Positions 47,868-58,080 of a stretch of 64,000 bases of DNA are shown here, one piece after another. The notes beneath the pieces are model-generated. The model worked only from the letters and a program-made list of their open reading frames with translations. It was not told the origin of the DNA and did no database searches. Origin of the DNA: Deltaproteobacteria bacterium. Lineage in GTDB: Bacteria > Desulfobacterota > Syntrophia > Syntrophales > UBA8958. Position 1 is the stretch's first letter; each line of letters opens with the position of its first letter. Location of the stretch: contig JAPLJZ010000245.1 of NCBI GenBank assembly GCA_026388335.1, positions 1 to 64,000 on the forward strand. Reading direction: 5' to 3'. Made by a program: the position numbers and the translations under genes.

Positions 47868-48587
47868 CTATTCTTCCGTATATTGCTTGTATTCCATTTT
47901 CAACAGCTTTTCCTTAACCTTGGCGAGGGTATCATTATCCATAACGTTGTGGTAACTTCCCTTATCAGATGCAGCGGAAGTTCCCTTAAGCCCACTTTCC
48001 AAAAGCTTGATACCCTTAACCAGCACACCAGCACCGTGGCTGAACATTCTGGCACGCACGGATTCGTAAGAATCACCCCGTTTGATCGGTAATACTTCAC
48101 TGTATAGAATAGGCCCGCCATCGATCTCAGGCGTTACGAAATGACATGTAGTTCCCACAAAGTCGTCATGATAAAGCGCCCACTCCACTGCCGAACAACC
48201 CCTGTATTGAGGCAGCAGACCGGGATGGATGTTAAGGGTGCCAATAACCGGTATTGATAGGATTTGCGGCATTATGATGTCTGCCCCCCCTAAAACCAAC
48301 AGATCAGGTTTCAGACGCAGTATAATCGCTTCTGAAGTTAAAGAGTTATGGCTGGACACGAAATAAAAAGGCAGCAAATGAGGTACCGTTACTTCAGTGA
48401 TAGGAGGTATACGGTAGTGTCCGATGGTCCGCTCCCGAAATATTTCCTGCTCCTTTCGGTAAATCTCCGGATCATGGGAACAGATGACCGCTTTTAGATC
48501 CATTCCCTGAGAAAGAAGGGCGCGAATCATCTCAAGGCCCCAAGGGTTTTCAAATGTTGTCATGATAACAATTTTCATGGATTTCAC
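47868..48587 (-). CDS. formyltransferase-family protein (sugar N-formyltransferase-like)
   Basis: GTLNIHPGLLPQYRGCSAVEWALYHDDFVGTTCHFVTPEIDGGPIL (N, H, D catalytic pattern). Confidence 0.85.
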   Translation of the reverse strand: MKSMKIVIMTTFENPWGLEMIRALLSQGMDLKAVICSHDPEIYRKEQEIFRERTIGHYRIPPITEVTVPHLLPFYFVSSHNSLTSEAIILRLKPDLLVLGGADIIMPQILSIPVIGTLNIHPGLLPQYRGCSAVEWALYHDDFVGTTCHFVTPEIDGGPILYSEVLPIKRGDSYESVRARMFSHGAGVLVKGIKLLESGLKGTSAASDKGSYHNVMDNDTLAKVKEKLLKMEYKQYTEE

Positions 48588-48588
48588 T

Positions 48589-49698
48589 TTATTTCAGGTT
48601 GATAGTACTCAATATGAAATCGGATATATTATAAGCGGATAGCATCCGACGTTTTGTTGGCAGGTGAGGCGAATCGTTTTTTTTCATTTTTAAAGAGTCT
48701 TCAATATCGGCTTGATTCCGCAGATGTTTCACCCAGCCTAGCCTCACCCCGATAAACGACTGCTCGTCATCTCCAGGGATGACTGAATATACAGGGAGAC
48801 CGAGGACGGCAGCCTCGAGAAGCAACAGAGAACTTATACCCAAGACGAGTTTCGCGCTGAGCATCAGGTCAAACCGGTCAATTTCATCTTTAACGGAGAC
48901 AATCTTTAATGCCCTGTATGCCCTCAACATCGGGGCATACTTGGACGAATCTTCCCGGGGATGCAACTTGATGACCAGCGGCGGGCGTATTTCCTTTCCC
49001 AGTTGCAGCAGAGTACTGCAGATCCGCTCAAGGATCGAAAACTCGGAGTAACCCAGGTCCTTGCTACCATGATCGGACTCCACAGGCTCGGATACGAAGA
49101 GCACATAATCTCGGTCATCCTTCAGTGCCAACTGCTGTAGGATTTGGCTGCGTTTCTTTTCCGAAAAATATTGCGCCGCCTTGCCTGCAACATCTAAGGC
49201 TGGATGCCCGGAAACAACAATTTGCCGCCCGGGGATACCCATATCCAACAGGTCCCGCTGGGCAATTTCATCAGGGACAAAGATAGTATCGGGCACCGCG
49301 TTCAGATACCCAGAGGAGTCCTGGAACCGGACGCGGTATTCGCACCAGTGATCCAGCACAGAGAAGGAGGGAACGCCCTGTTCTCTGGCCTTTCTTACGA
49401 AGGACCTTTCCAGGTTCCCGCTGATGCTGGTCCCTGCAAGCACAAAGGCATATTGGCGCAGATCGAGCTTATCGTAATCCTCCGGCGAGACCTCTTCGTC
49501 GACAATTGTTTTCCGGGCTGACCGCGCCGCTAGGTTAAAAAACGGAAAGGAATTGTGGGTAAGAACAAGATCGAAGAATATTTCCGGGGTTTTTTCAATA
49601 AATGTTTTAGTAACGGGCAGCACTACGCGAGCTCCGCCAGGATGGTTGCAAACGGCCAAAGCCTTGAGTTTCTTTCCTTCTCTGCGTAAACTATGCAT
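48589..49698 (-). CDS. GT-B-fold glycosyltransferase/surface polysaccharide transferase-like protein
   Basis: VPSFSVLDHW, VVSGHPALD, PPLVIKLHPRED, AKLVLGISSLLLLEAAVLGLPVYSV. Confidence 0.6.
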   Translation of the reverse strand: MHSLRREGKKLKALAVCNHPGGARVVLPVTKTFIEKTPEIFFDLVLTHNSFPFFNLAARSARKTIVDEEVSPEDYDKLDLRQYAFVLAGTSISGNLERSFVRKAREQGVPSFSVLDHWCEYRVRFQDSSGYLNAVPDTIFVPDEIAQRDLLDMGIPGRQIVVSGHPALDVAGKAAQYFSEKKRSQILQQLALKDDRDYVLFVSEPVESDHGSKDLGYSEFSILERICSTLLQLGKEIRPPLVIKLHPREDSSKYAPMLRAYRALKIVSVKDEIDRFDLMLSAKLVLGISSLLLLEAAVLGLPVYSVIPGDDEQSFIGVRLGWVKHLRNQADIEDSLKMKKNDSPHLPTKRRMLSAYNISDFILSTINLK

Positions 49699-50971
49699 TC
49701 ACGCCCTTTTTCCGGAGGGCATATTCCTCGATTTTACGAAACATGACCCCGATCCGGTCCATGTGCTGTTCCTCCAGTTCATAGGAACAGATTTCAAAGG
49801 TCAGGCACCTGGATTCATAAAAAGCTTCCGCTTGCGGGCAGCTCCCTCTCCGGTAATTTTCGCTGTTCTGATTCGAAAGGGACTGGGTAAAGGGAAATCC
49901 CTGCTCTCCGTAAACGATCTTTTTCCGGTAGATGTCCTGCCAGTACAGCGGACGATAGCTCTCGGTGATCGGCAGGTTTTCCGCCTGCGTCATGCGAAGC
50001 ATATCTCCTTTTGTTATGCCTATCCATCCTAAATCCATCTGCATGGGGAAATCGTAATAAGAATGTTCACAACCCTCTTCAACGAGAGGAGCCCTGACCC
50101 AGTCAAAGGCTTCCAGTATATGGGAAAGGCGGTTTGCAAGTCTTCTCCTCTTTTCTACAAGCCCCGGAAGTTTCTTTGTCTGTTCAAGAGCAATAGCCGC
50201 TTGGAGTTCCGTGAGCCGAAAGTTCCATCCCACGATATTGGATAGATTCCCTCTTGTCCCCTTCACCTCACCATGATTGCGGATCAGAGCCAGTCTCTCA
50301 CGTAACTCCGCATCACGTGTGACGGCCACACCTCCCTCACCACAATTGGCATGTTTGTGGAAGTTGAAGCTGAAGACACCGATATCACCGAATGATCCTG
50401 TAAAAGATCCGCGATACATGGCGAAAGGACTCTGGGCGCAATCCTCGATGACACGGAGGCGGCGTTCCCTGGCGATAGCCATCAGTTCATCCATGCGGGC
50501 CGGGTGGCCGTAAAGATGGACAATCATGAGAGCCTTCGTTTTTGCCGATATCCGGGAGCGGACGGACTCGGGATCCAGCCCGTAGGTCCGTTCTTCAACG
50601 TCGGCAAAAACGGGAACAGCGTTATAAGCCAGTACCGCAGCAGCGCTGGCGGACATGGTTTGCGCAGGTACAATCACTTCGTCCCCCAGACCGAGATTCA
50701 GGGCGCCCACCGCTGCAACGAGACCCGACGTTGCCGAATTAAAAGAAACGGCACACGGCATCCCGAGCGATCCGGCGAAGAGAGATTCGAATCCCCGGAC
50801 AACTGGTCCTCCGTAAAAGCGGTCATCTCCGCAGGCGACGAAACCGGATAGGCTCCCCGATTCCATCACCCGGAGCGCAGCATCCTTTTCCTCCTGCCCA
50901 ATGGAAACGTAGGGCCTGAGCGGCTGTGGCTGAACCGGTCTTCCTCCGAACAGTGCTAACGGTTCCGGCAT
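49691..50971 (-). CDS. DegT/DnrJ/EryC1/StrS aminotransferase
   Basis: FNSATSGLVAAVGAL, VIEDCAQSPFAMYRG, GVFSFNFHKHANCGEGGVAV (PLP Lys). Confidence 0.88.
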   Translation of the reverse strand: MPEPLALFGGRPVQPQPLRPYVSIGQEEKDAALRVMESGSLSGFVACGDDRFYGGPVVRGFESLFAGSLGMPCAVSFNSATSGLVAAVGALNLGLGDEVIVPAQTMSASAAAVLAYNAVPVFADVEERTYGLDPESVRSRISAKTKALMIVHLYGHPARMDELMAIARERRLRVIEDCAQSPFAMYRGSFTGSFGDIGVFSFNFHKHANCGEGGVAVTRDAELRERLALIRNHGEVKGTRGNLSNIVGWNFRLTELQAAIALEQTKKLPGLVEKRRRLANRLSHILEAFDWVRAPLVEEGCEHSYYDFPMQMDLGWIGITKGDMLRMTQAENLPITESYRPLYWQDIYRKKIVYGEQGFPFTQSLSNQNSENYRRGSCPQAEAFYESRCLTFEICSYELEEQHMDRIGVMFRKIEEYALRKKGVNA

Positions 50972-51939
50972 TCCAGTTCCCTTATTAATTTAAGATAATT
51001 AAGAGTCCGGCAGGCATCTTCGGCTGTGCAACGGAAAAGACCGGGATAGTTTCCCAAGATGCCCTTAATGATATCATTGATGACCAAAGCCATATTTTCA
51101 TACTGGTGGCTGGGGATGGCTTCCGGCTCGGGAGAAAGATACCGATACCCGTCCAGAAATGGATGACTCACGGCCTTTGAAAGCAAGATGCGATTGGTCA
51201 GGTCCGTAATGATGATTTTACCTCCCTCCAAGAACATTGTGTATTCGAAGATGCTGTAACAGCATTCACGCAATCCTTGAAATACAACCTGAAATCCGGG
51301 ATAGAGGAATACAAAATTGCACGTGGGATCATCGGGAACCTCGGTAAATTCAGATAGTTTAAGGATATCCATTGGCTCTCCGAACAACTGTAGAGTCAGG
51401 TCAACAATGTGAATGCCATTATGCAGGAGCCCTTTGGCATAAACGGCGCTCACGGTCTGAACCGGCCCGAGGGTTCCCTGTTCGAGTTTATTCCAGATTT
51501 TCTGAATTCCAGGTTCCCAGCGAAGCACATGATTTATGAGGAGCGTTTTCCCGGAACGCCTGTAAAGATCGGAGATCTCAACCGCTCTACCCAGGTCCTC
51601 GACGAACGGTTTTTCGCAGAGCACGTATGGAATGTTCGTGTCGAGAGCACGGAGCAGATCCTTTTCATGAACCGGCGTGGGCGTACAAATGGAGAAGATG
51701 TCCGGGCGGTGACGAGCCAGGAGATCATCGCTACTTTCGAAACATTCGATCCCTGATCCCCATTTGAGGGTAAATTGCTCAAGCTTGGATGGATCCTTGT
51801 CACATACGGCAATAAGGTCGATGTGCGGGTTTAGCAGATACGCCTTCGCATGTGAATAAATATATCGGTCTTCGAGGCTGTTATCGTAGCTGCTTCCGAT
51901 CTTCCCACAGCCGATGATAGCAGCTTTAAGTCGTTTCAC
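50956..51939 (-). CDS. Gfo/Idh/MocA-family oxidoreductase
   Basis: AAIIGCGKIGSSYDNS, PYVLCEKPFVEDL, GIHIVDLTLQLFG. Confidence 0.87.
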   Translation of the reverse strand: MKRLKAAIIGCGKIGSSYDNSLEDRYIYSHAKAYLLNPHIDLIAVCDKDPSKLEQFTLKWGSGIECFESSDDLLARHRPDIFSICTPTPVHEKDLLRALDTNIPYVLCEKPFVEDLGRAVEISDLYRRSGKTLLINHVLRWEPGIQKIWNKLEQGTLGPVQTVSAVYAKGLLHNGIHIVDLTLQLFGEPMDILKLSEFTEVPDDPTCNFVFLYPGFQVVFQGLRECCYSIFEYTMFLEGGKIIITDLTNRILLSKAVSHPFLDGYRYLSPEPEAIPSHQYENMALVINDIIKGILGNYPGLFRCTAEDACRTLNYLKLIRELECRNR

Positions 51940-52685
51940 GGCCTCTTGCTCTTGCGTTTAATTTGTTCGTTAATGCTGGCGATATCGGGGGATTCAAGAA
52001 GATAATGGATCACATCACCTGTAGAAAAATCAGGATTTCTCGGATAGAGATGTTCGAAGACATTCCTGATTACTGCGTAATCCTCCGGTGTGTCCAGGGT
52101 GACTTGCATCTCCGGATAGCTGAGGTCAGGTGGCGCGCTGACATTGTACAGCCGAAACCTTTCTGGGCGCTCCACAAGATAGGTCGTCACGTGCTCCCGG
52201 TCCACTTCATCGAGGTCCGGCTCATCAAGGGTCGATGCCAGCAGGTTAACGGACATGACGGCAACATCGAATCCGATTGGGTAGGTCCTGACCAGGTCGT
52301 TGGCGATGTAGTCCCACTTATCTTCGAGATATTTCTGTACACATGCGTCGATGAGCCGATGGTCCATGAGGGGACAATCCCCCGTCAACTGCACAAGGAT
52401 GTCTGCCCTGCGGGAACGCGCCGTATCAACGACGCGAGAGAGGACATCGTCTTCACTGCCCCGATAATGGGGCACTCCGATTTTCTCAGCCAAATCAATT
52501 ATGGGGTCATCCCCAGAACCATCAGGAAGAGCGATTACGACTTCATCGAGATATCTGGATCTCTGTACCCGCTCGATCATATGCTGAAGCAGCGGCTTAT
52601 CGAGAACCGGTAGGAGAACTTTTCCCGGAAGCCTACTGCTGGCCATGCGCGCCTCAATGGTGGCGATAATTTTCCTGCGGTTCAT
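51936..52685 (-). CDS. SpsF-like cytidylyltransferase
   Basis: IIATIEARMASSRLPGKVLLPVLDKPLLQHMIERV, ILVQLTGDCPLMDHRLID. Confidence 0.87.
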   Translation of the reverse strand: MNRRKIIATIEARMASSRLPGKVLLPVLDKPLLQHMIERVQRSRYLDEVVIALPDGSGDDPIIDLAEKIGVPHYRGSEDDVLSRVVDTARSRRADILVQLTGDCPLMDHRLIDACVQKYLEDKWDYIANDLVRTYPIGFDVAVMSVNLLASTLDEPDLDEVDREHVTTYLVERPERFRLYNVSAPPDLSYPEMQVTLDTPEDYAVIRNVFEHLYPRNPDFSTGDVIHYLLESPDIASINEQIKRKSKRP

Positions 52686-54384
52686 AATCCACCAGATTCA
52701 GATCATCTTTTTTAACAATATAATTTTCCAGAACAAGGACATCAAGATTGGTCCCCAGGAAACAGCGGATGGCATCTTCTGCTGAGCATACAATCGGCTC
52801 GCCCTTGATATTGAAGGACGTATTGAGGATGACCGGCACGGACGTCAATTTGTCGAACTCTTTGATGATCTCGTAAAGCATCGGGTTAACATCCCGAAGG
52901 ACGGTCTGGACACGTCCCGTCTGATCCTCATGGACAATCGACGGTATCACCTTCTTCTTGTCTGGCTTAACCTTATAGACGAGAAGCATGTAGGGAGAGG
53001 GATAGTCGTTTTCGAAATATTCCTTACAGCGCTCAGCATGTACAGACGGAGCAAAGGGCCGGAAAGGCTCCCTGAACTTTACCCGGTTATTGACAATGTC
53101 CTTCATATCCGGATAACGGGGATCCGCCAGGATGCTTCGATTTCCCAGTGCTCGCGGTCCGAATTCCATTCTCCCCTGGAAAAGGCCAATGACTTTCTTC
53201 TGGGTTAGCAATGAGGCAATATCGGCTGAGGCATTTGCGGATTTCTTTACCGGAAGTTTGTATTTTTCCAATGCGGCGGTGATTTCATCTTCAGAAGCGG
53301 CAGGACCGAGATAAGTATCAGAGGCCACATAACGGCGGGGTTTCCCCATTATGACGTTGTAGTAATAAAAGGCGCTTCCAATAGGCAGGCCGTTATCTCC
53401 ACTGGCGGGCTGAATGAATATGTCCTTGAAATACCCCTGATCGAGAATCATTCCGTTGGTCACGCAATTGAGGGCCACCCCACCGGCAACACAGATGGCG
53501 GTCTGTTTCGTTTTTTTATGAAGGTGCTCCGTAATGTGCAGGATAGTTTCTTCCAGAACGCGCTGGGCTGCCGCCGTCACTGCACGATGTCGATCGTTGA
53601 TTTCCTCCCCTGGTTGGCGTTTCGGACCGAAAATTCTATAGAATTTATCGCTTAGCCAAGCATCCCGTTTTAGGTGATACATAAAGTAACTAAGATCAAG
53701 ATCGTAAGTCCCGTCACGTTTCAGAGTGACGATTTTTTTAAATTCCTTGTAATAGGCGTCGGGATCACCGTATGCGGATAATCCCATTGTTTTCCCTTCG
53801 TCCATCTCGGGAATGTAACCCAAAAAATACGTGATGCAGGCATACATGGTGCCCAGTGAGTGGGGAAAGTTGACGTGCTGTAGCCTCTTAACCTTATTGC
53901 CATATCCATCGGAGAGGCTGCACGATTCATATTCACCGAGGCCGTCCACAGTCAGGATGGCAGCCCTATCAAAGGGGGAAACAAGATAAGTGCTACCAAT
54001 ATGGGCATCGTGATGTTTGATGAATGCGACAGGTATATCACAATTTATGGCTTTTCTAATATTACGTTTCAAGGGAATGAATTTTCTGAATTGCCTTCCG
54101 GCATATCTGAGTTCACCAAGTGCAAAGGGGAAATACCTCAGTTGGTGATAAAGAAAACGGTGCGTAAGCCAAAGGTGCGGCTTATAAGCGTAAGTAAGGC
54201 AATCGATATCTTCCAAAGAAATACCACCCTGGTCCAGACAAAACTTTATGGATTGGTACGGAAAAACCCGTGTATGCTTCTCACGGTTGAGCCTCTCTTC
54301 TTCGACGGCAGCGACGAGTTGACCATCAATAAGGAGTGCGGCTGAGGTATCATGTCCAAATGCGTTGATCCCTAATATTTTCAT
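52654..54384 (-). CDS. NodU-type carbamoyltransferase
   Basis: MKILGINAFGHDTSAALLIDGQLVAAVEEERLNREKH; GRMEFGPRALGNRSILADPR; ILNTSFNIKGEPIVCSAEDAI. Confidence 0.93.
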   Translation of the reverse strand: MKILGINAFGHDTSAALLIDGQLVAAVEEERLNREKHTRVFPYQSIKFCLDQGGISLEDIDCLTYAYKPHLWLTHRFLYHQLRYFPFALGELRYAGRQFRKFIPLKRNIRKAINCDIPVAFIKHHDAHIGSTYLVSPFDRAAILTVDGLGEYESCSLSDGYGNKVKRLQHVNFPHSLGTMYACITYFLGYIPEMDEGKTMGLSAYGDPDAYYKEFKKIVTLKRDGTYDLDLSYFMYHLKRDAWLSDKFYRIFGPKRQPGEEINDRHRAVTAAAQRVLEETILHITEHLHKKTKQTAICVAGGVALNCVTNGMILDQGYFKDIFIQPASGDNGLPIGSAFYYYNVIMGKPRRYVASDTYLGPAASEDEITAALEKYKLPVKKSANASADIASLLTQKKVIGLFQGRMEFGPRALGNRSILADPRYPDMKDIVNNRVKFREPFRPFAPSVHAERCKEYFENDYPSPYMLLVYKVKPDKKKVIPSIVHEDQTGRVQTVLRDVNPMLYEIIKEFDKLTSVPVILNTSFNIKGEPIVCSAEDAIRCFLGTNLDVLVLENYIVKKDDLNLVDYEPQENYRHH

Positions 54385-54445
54385 TTTGTTCTAAACCCCG
54401 GATGGATTCTTAATATTAAACTCGGTAATATGAGTGATGCCTTTA

Positions 54446-56197
54446 CTAAATCTTCCACAATGTTTTTATCCATGAATACCACCAGAACCTTTCGGATCTC
54501 GCGTATTCATGGCACCATGCCGCTCTTGCCTCCTGGATATCGCGGCCTTTCCACCAGTCCTCCACATGGTCCCATATCTGGTTGACTTTCAGCGCCGCCG
54601 TTTCTGCATCCGGCAGGATGACGCCGGCCTGCTCCAGGGCTTCAAAATAGGGACGTGCACCGTCGGCTATCGCCCAATCATTTTTGTTCCAGTAGCAAAT
54701 TGTTGGGATGTTGGATGCGAGACTGATATGGAGCGTGGTCTGAGGGTTGTCCAGCACCAGCAACTTGCATTTTATCATCTCAGGGTGAGGCGCAGGCATG
54801 CCCTCAAGAAATTTCAATGTAGAAAAAAAACTGCGTAAATATGTCTTTTCTTCAAGGTAGATCGGATAATTCGAGGGCATCGTACGATAATAAGTTTTCG
54901 CGAAGATATCAGGAGATAACAGTTGTAAAAATTTTCTCTTTTCTTTTCTGTAAAGTAACAATCTTTTACCCTTGGGCAATATATCGAATCGAAGCTCGAA
55001 AGGGCTCAGTGATACGCCTACAAAAATCAGTTTGCCCGTTTTTCTGTATGAATTCCTTTTCTTTTCAAGTCTGGATAAAAAAGGGGAAGGCAAGGCATAA
55101 GCATTGACAGGGAAAGAACCGTGTTGCTGCCAACCCCAAGAGAAAAAATATTCATGGGCATAATCTATGTCAGGAATAATATTTGGTATTTTCGCTATTC
55201 CATATATTCCACCATGTTGGGTGCAAACTATTTTTTCACCCATCTCCTTTGCGTTTGCAAACAAAAATTTCGCTCTTTCGTTATACCAATTTACAGGCCC
55301 GATCAGCCGTAAACGATTTTTCACATATTTGTGTTTTTTCGCATGCAAGTAATGCGAATCAAAACCATCGCAGAACATTTTTGGAAGAACATTTTCTATT
55401 TGATTATCAATGACCTTCAAATAGAGAGCCGGGAAATAACTGGCATAATTCTTCTTTTCCAATGATACCAATACCGCCGTTGGCGGTCTTTCATTTTTTT
55501 CTCTTATGGGTTTAAGTTCGAGATAAAGAGAAAAAAGGAGCTGCTGGATACGTGATAGTCCGTAAACATCCACACATCTTCTTGAATAAGAAAAGTTGGA
55601 TATCTTGTGCTTCAAGTATTCAAAACTGGCAAGTGTTTCCCCCCCTGACGGCATCGAATGGCCGTTTGAATCATTAGTATACATGGGTATCATTAGCCAG
55701 TTTTTTGGATTTATCTCCTGAAGAAAAAGGGATAGAAGCCAGTGGTGAAAACGAATATCACGATAACCACGAGCTAAGAAATCCATAGTGTCTTCAAAAT
55801 CCCAGGGATTTTTATTAATTAGGATATCCACTTCAAATGCTTCTGATGGATGCTGTTCAATAAATTTTGTCAACTGCAGATACAGAAACCAAGACATGTT
55901 GATGAACAGGAGCATCCATGGTTTTATGAGAATTCCCCAAAATTCGACACTGAGATTTGTTGCATGATAGTTGTTCAGTTTCCGGGCAAACTGGGTGAGA
56001 TAATGATCACAAGCAAGGTCTCTGATCATGGTATAGCCTTTCATCTGCTCGCCGATATCCTTGAATACGTCGACGAAATCCAGATCTTCCCAGCCCGGAT
56101 AAAGGGATTCACGACCAATGAAAGAGCTTATAGAAAGGACCGCATCACGGTCCGGGGAGAAATCAGGAGGAACCTGATTAAAAATAAGTCTCCTCAT
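54446..56197 (-). CDS. LIC12162-family putative transferase
   Basis: 583 aa; KIVCTQHGGIYGI, HEYFFSWGWQQH, CKLLVLDNPQTTLHISLASNIPTICYWNKNDWAI; overall pattern of the Leptospira-type LIC12162 family. Confidence 0.72.
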   Translation of the reverse strand: MRRLIFNQVPPDFSPDRDAVLSISSFIGRESLYPGWEDLDFVDVFKDIGEQMKGYTMIRDLACDHYLTQFARKLNNYHATNLSVEFWGILIKPWMLLFINMSWFLYLQLTKFIEQHPSEAFEVDILINKNPWDFEDTMDFLARGYRDIRFHHWLLSLFLQEINPKNWLMIPMYTNDSNGHSMPSGGETLASFEYLKHKISNFSYSRRCVDVYGLSRIQQLLFSLYLELKPIREKNERPPTAVLVSLEKKNYASYFPALYLKVIDNQIENVLPKMFCDGFDSHYLHAKKHKYVKNRLRLIGPVNWYNERAKFLFANAKEMGEKIVCTQHGGIYGIAKIPNIIPDIDYAHEYFFSWGWQQHGSFPVNAYALPSPFLSRLEKKRNSYRKTGKLIFVGVSLSPFELRFDILPKGKRLLLYRKEKRKFLQLLSPDIFAKTYYRTMPSNYPIYLEEKTYLRSFFSTLKFLEGMPAPHPEMIKCKLLVLDNPQTTLHISLASNIPTICYWNKNDWAIADGARPYFEALEQAGVILPDAETAALKVNQIWDHVEDWWKGRDIQEARAAWCHEYARSERFWWYSWIKTLWKI

Positions 56198-58023
56198 TGA
56201 AGTTTAAGATGACTTGAGCGAGGCTCTTTTTTTGTAATAAGCTTCCCGTCAAGAAGCAGCGCATCAATATCAGTAATGTTGAAAACTCGGTAGGCATCAG
56301 TCGCAGTGCTAACGATGGGTTCGCCATGAAGGTTAAAGGAAGTATTGAGCACACCTCCAGCACCTGTTTTCTCGTGAAAGGCTTGGATAAGGCTGTGGTA
56401 TTCTGGATTTGCATCCCTGGAAAGGATTTGCGGTCTTAGCGTTTTATCCGCAGGATGAAGTGCCGCAGCAAGCATTTCCTGTCCCGCTTCAGTCGATTCG
56501 AAACCAACAGTCATGAAAGGAGAAGGAATAGCCTTCGGGTTGATTAGATATTTTGAGGCATGTTCGCTCATGATCGTCGGTGCAAAGGGCATCCAAAAAT
56601 CACGCTTTTTGATTTTATGATTAATGATTTCGACAATTGAACGATTTCGTGGATCGGCAATAATGGAACGATTACCAAGGGACCTGGCTCCAAATTCCAT
56701 GCGGCCACTACAACGGCCGATTACCCATCCATCTGACAGAAGATCCGCCAGAAAGTCGTCATGCGCTTCATAAACAAAGTAGCCATTCCTGCGAGCCGCC
56801 AGCAATGCTCCATCGACATCTGCCTGTTTTAAGGCTGGTCCCAAATAAGCGTGATCCAAAGGTTTCATGTCCCGCCTGCCAAGCACTTCGTCCATATAGG
56901 CGTAACACACACCCATGGCCAGCGATTCATCACCACCGGAAGGCGGCACAAACATATCATTCATATCGGCAAGATCTTTCAACATCATATTGACCTTGAT
57001 ATTCATGGCAATACCACCGGACAGGGCAAGTCTGCGGGAGCCGAACCTGTTCATTGCATTCAATGTATACTCCGTCATAATATCTTCGGTATATTTCTGC
57101 AGTCCTCCGGCAATCCCATCAAAACGAAACCCTTCCAATCGATCCTTGAACCAGAAATAATGGTCTTTCGGCCTTTCATAGAATTTGAAATCAATCCCGT
57201 CTACATACATATGCCGCTTGAAAACATTTAATGGGCCTGAATAAATCGGCTCCTTTGCATAGGGCGCAAGACCCATGACCTTGTATTCGTGAGAATTGGG
57301 CTCCATACCCAGTAGCAAAGTCATATAACGGTATAATCTTCCCAAGGTAAAATCATTTGCAGAAACTGCATGGACACGCTTCAATCCCCCCTGATTTACG
57401 GGCAAGGATAGAGTGCCGCTCAAATCGTCACCAAAGGCATCCACAGACATGACAAGCACATCCTCCCCCCGTAGCGGGCCTGCCCAGTATGCATAAGCAG
57501 CATGACATATGTGATGATCCAAGTGCTTGATTCGTTTATCGGAAATACATAGATGATCGCAAATGATCTTGTGAACGAACTTAGTGTATTCACCCTGACT
57601 TTCTCCGCTATAATAGTCCTGGCTCGATGCTTTCAAAAAGGATCCCCAGGCTTCTGCTCCTGGATATTGTGAAACATCGATTTTATCCTTGAATAATTCA
57701 TGTAAGCGGCAATCTCGATTTTCGTATAACTTGGGATACCAGAATTCTCTCATTAGACGGATGTGATCAGGAACGTGCCAACTACTATGAGTTCGCAGGA
57801 GATGCGTTGATACATTCAATTTGCTTCCAGCAATTAGAATTACATCCAGTTCCTGCCCATCGACATGCCCTTCCTTCAGCACATATTCAATTGCGTTAAG
57901 AGGATAGGCTTCATCGTGCTTCACTCTGCTGAATCGTTCTTCACTGACACAGGCCACTATCCGGTCATCGATGAATAATGCTGCGGTTGCCAATTGGCCC
58001 AATGATAATCCCAATAGTTTCAT
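56194..58023 (-). CDS. NodU/CmcH-type carbamoyltransferase
   Basis: MKLLGLSLGQLATAALFIDDRIVACVSEERFSRVKH; CSGRMEFGARSLGNRSIIADP; VLNTSFNLHGEPIVSTATDA. Confidence 0.92.
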   Translation of the reverse strand: MKLLGLSLGQLATAALFIDDRIVACVSEERFSRVKHDEAYPLNAIEYVLKEGHVDGQELDVILIAGSKLNVSTHLLRTHSSWHVPDHIRLMREFWYPKLYENRDCRLHELFKDKIDVSQYPGAEAWGSFLKASSQDYYSGESQGEYTKFVHKIICDHLCISDKRIKHLDHHICHAAYAYWAGPLRGEDVLVMSVDAFGDDLSGTLSLPVNQGGLKRVHAVSANDFTLGRLYRYMTLLLGMEPNSHEYKVMGLAPYAKEPIYSGPLNVFKRHMYVDGIDFKFYERPKDHYFWFKDRLEGFRFDGIAGGLQKYTEDIMTEYTLNAMNRFGSRRLALSGGIAMNIKVNMMLKDLADMNDMFVPPSGGDESLAMGVCYAYMDEVLGRRDMKPLDHAYLGPALKQADVDGALLAARRNGYFVYEAHDDFLADLLSDGWVIGRCSGRMEFGARSLGNRSIIADPRNRSIVEIINHKIKKRDFWMPFAPTIMSEHASKYLINPKAIPSPFMTVGFESTEAGQEMLAAALHPADKTLRPQILSRDANPEYHSLIQAFHEKTGAGGVLNTSFNLHGEPIVSTATDAYRVFNITDIDALLLDGKLITKKEPRSSHLKLQ

Positions 58024-58080
58024 AAGTATCCTTGAGATATTGCTTTGATTTCATATTTAATTAAATGGCGCAAATTCGAT

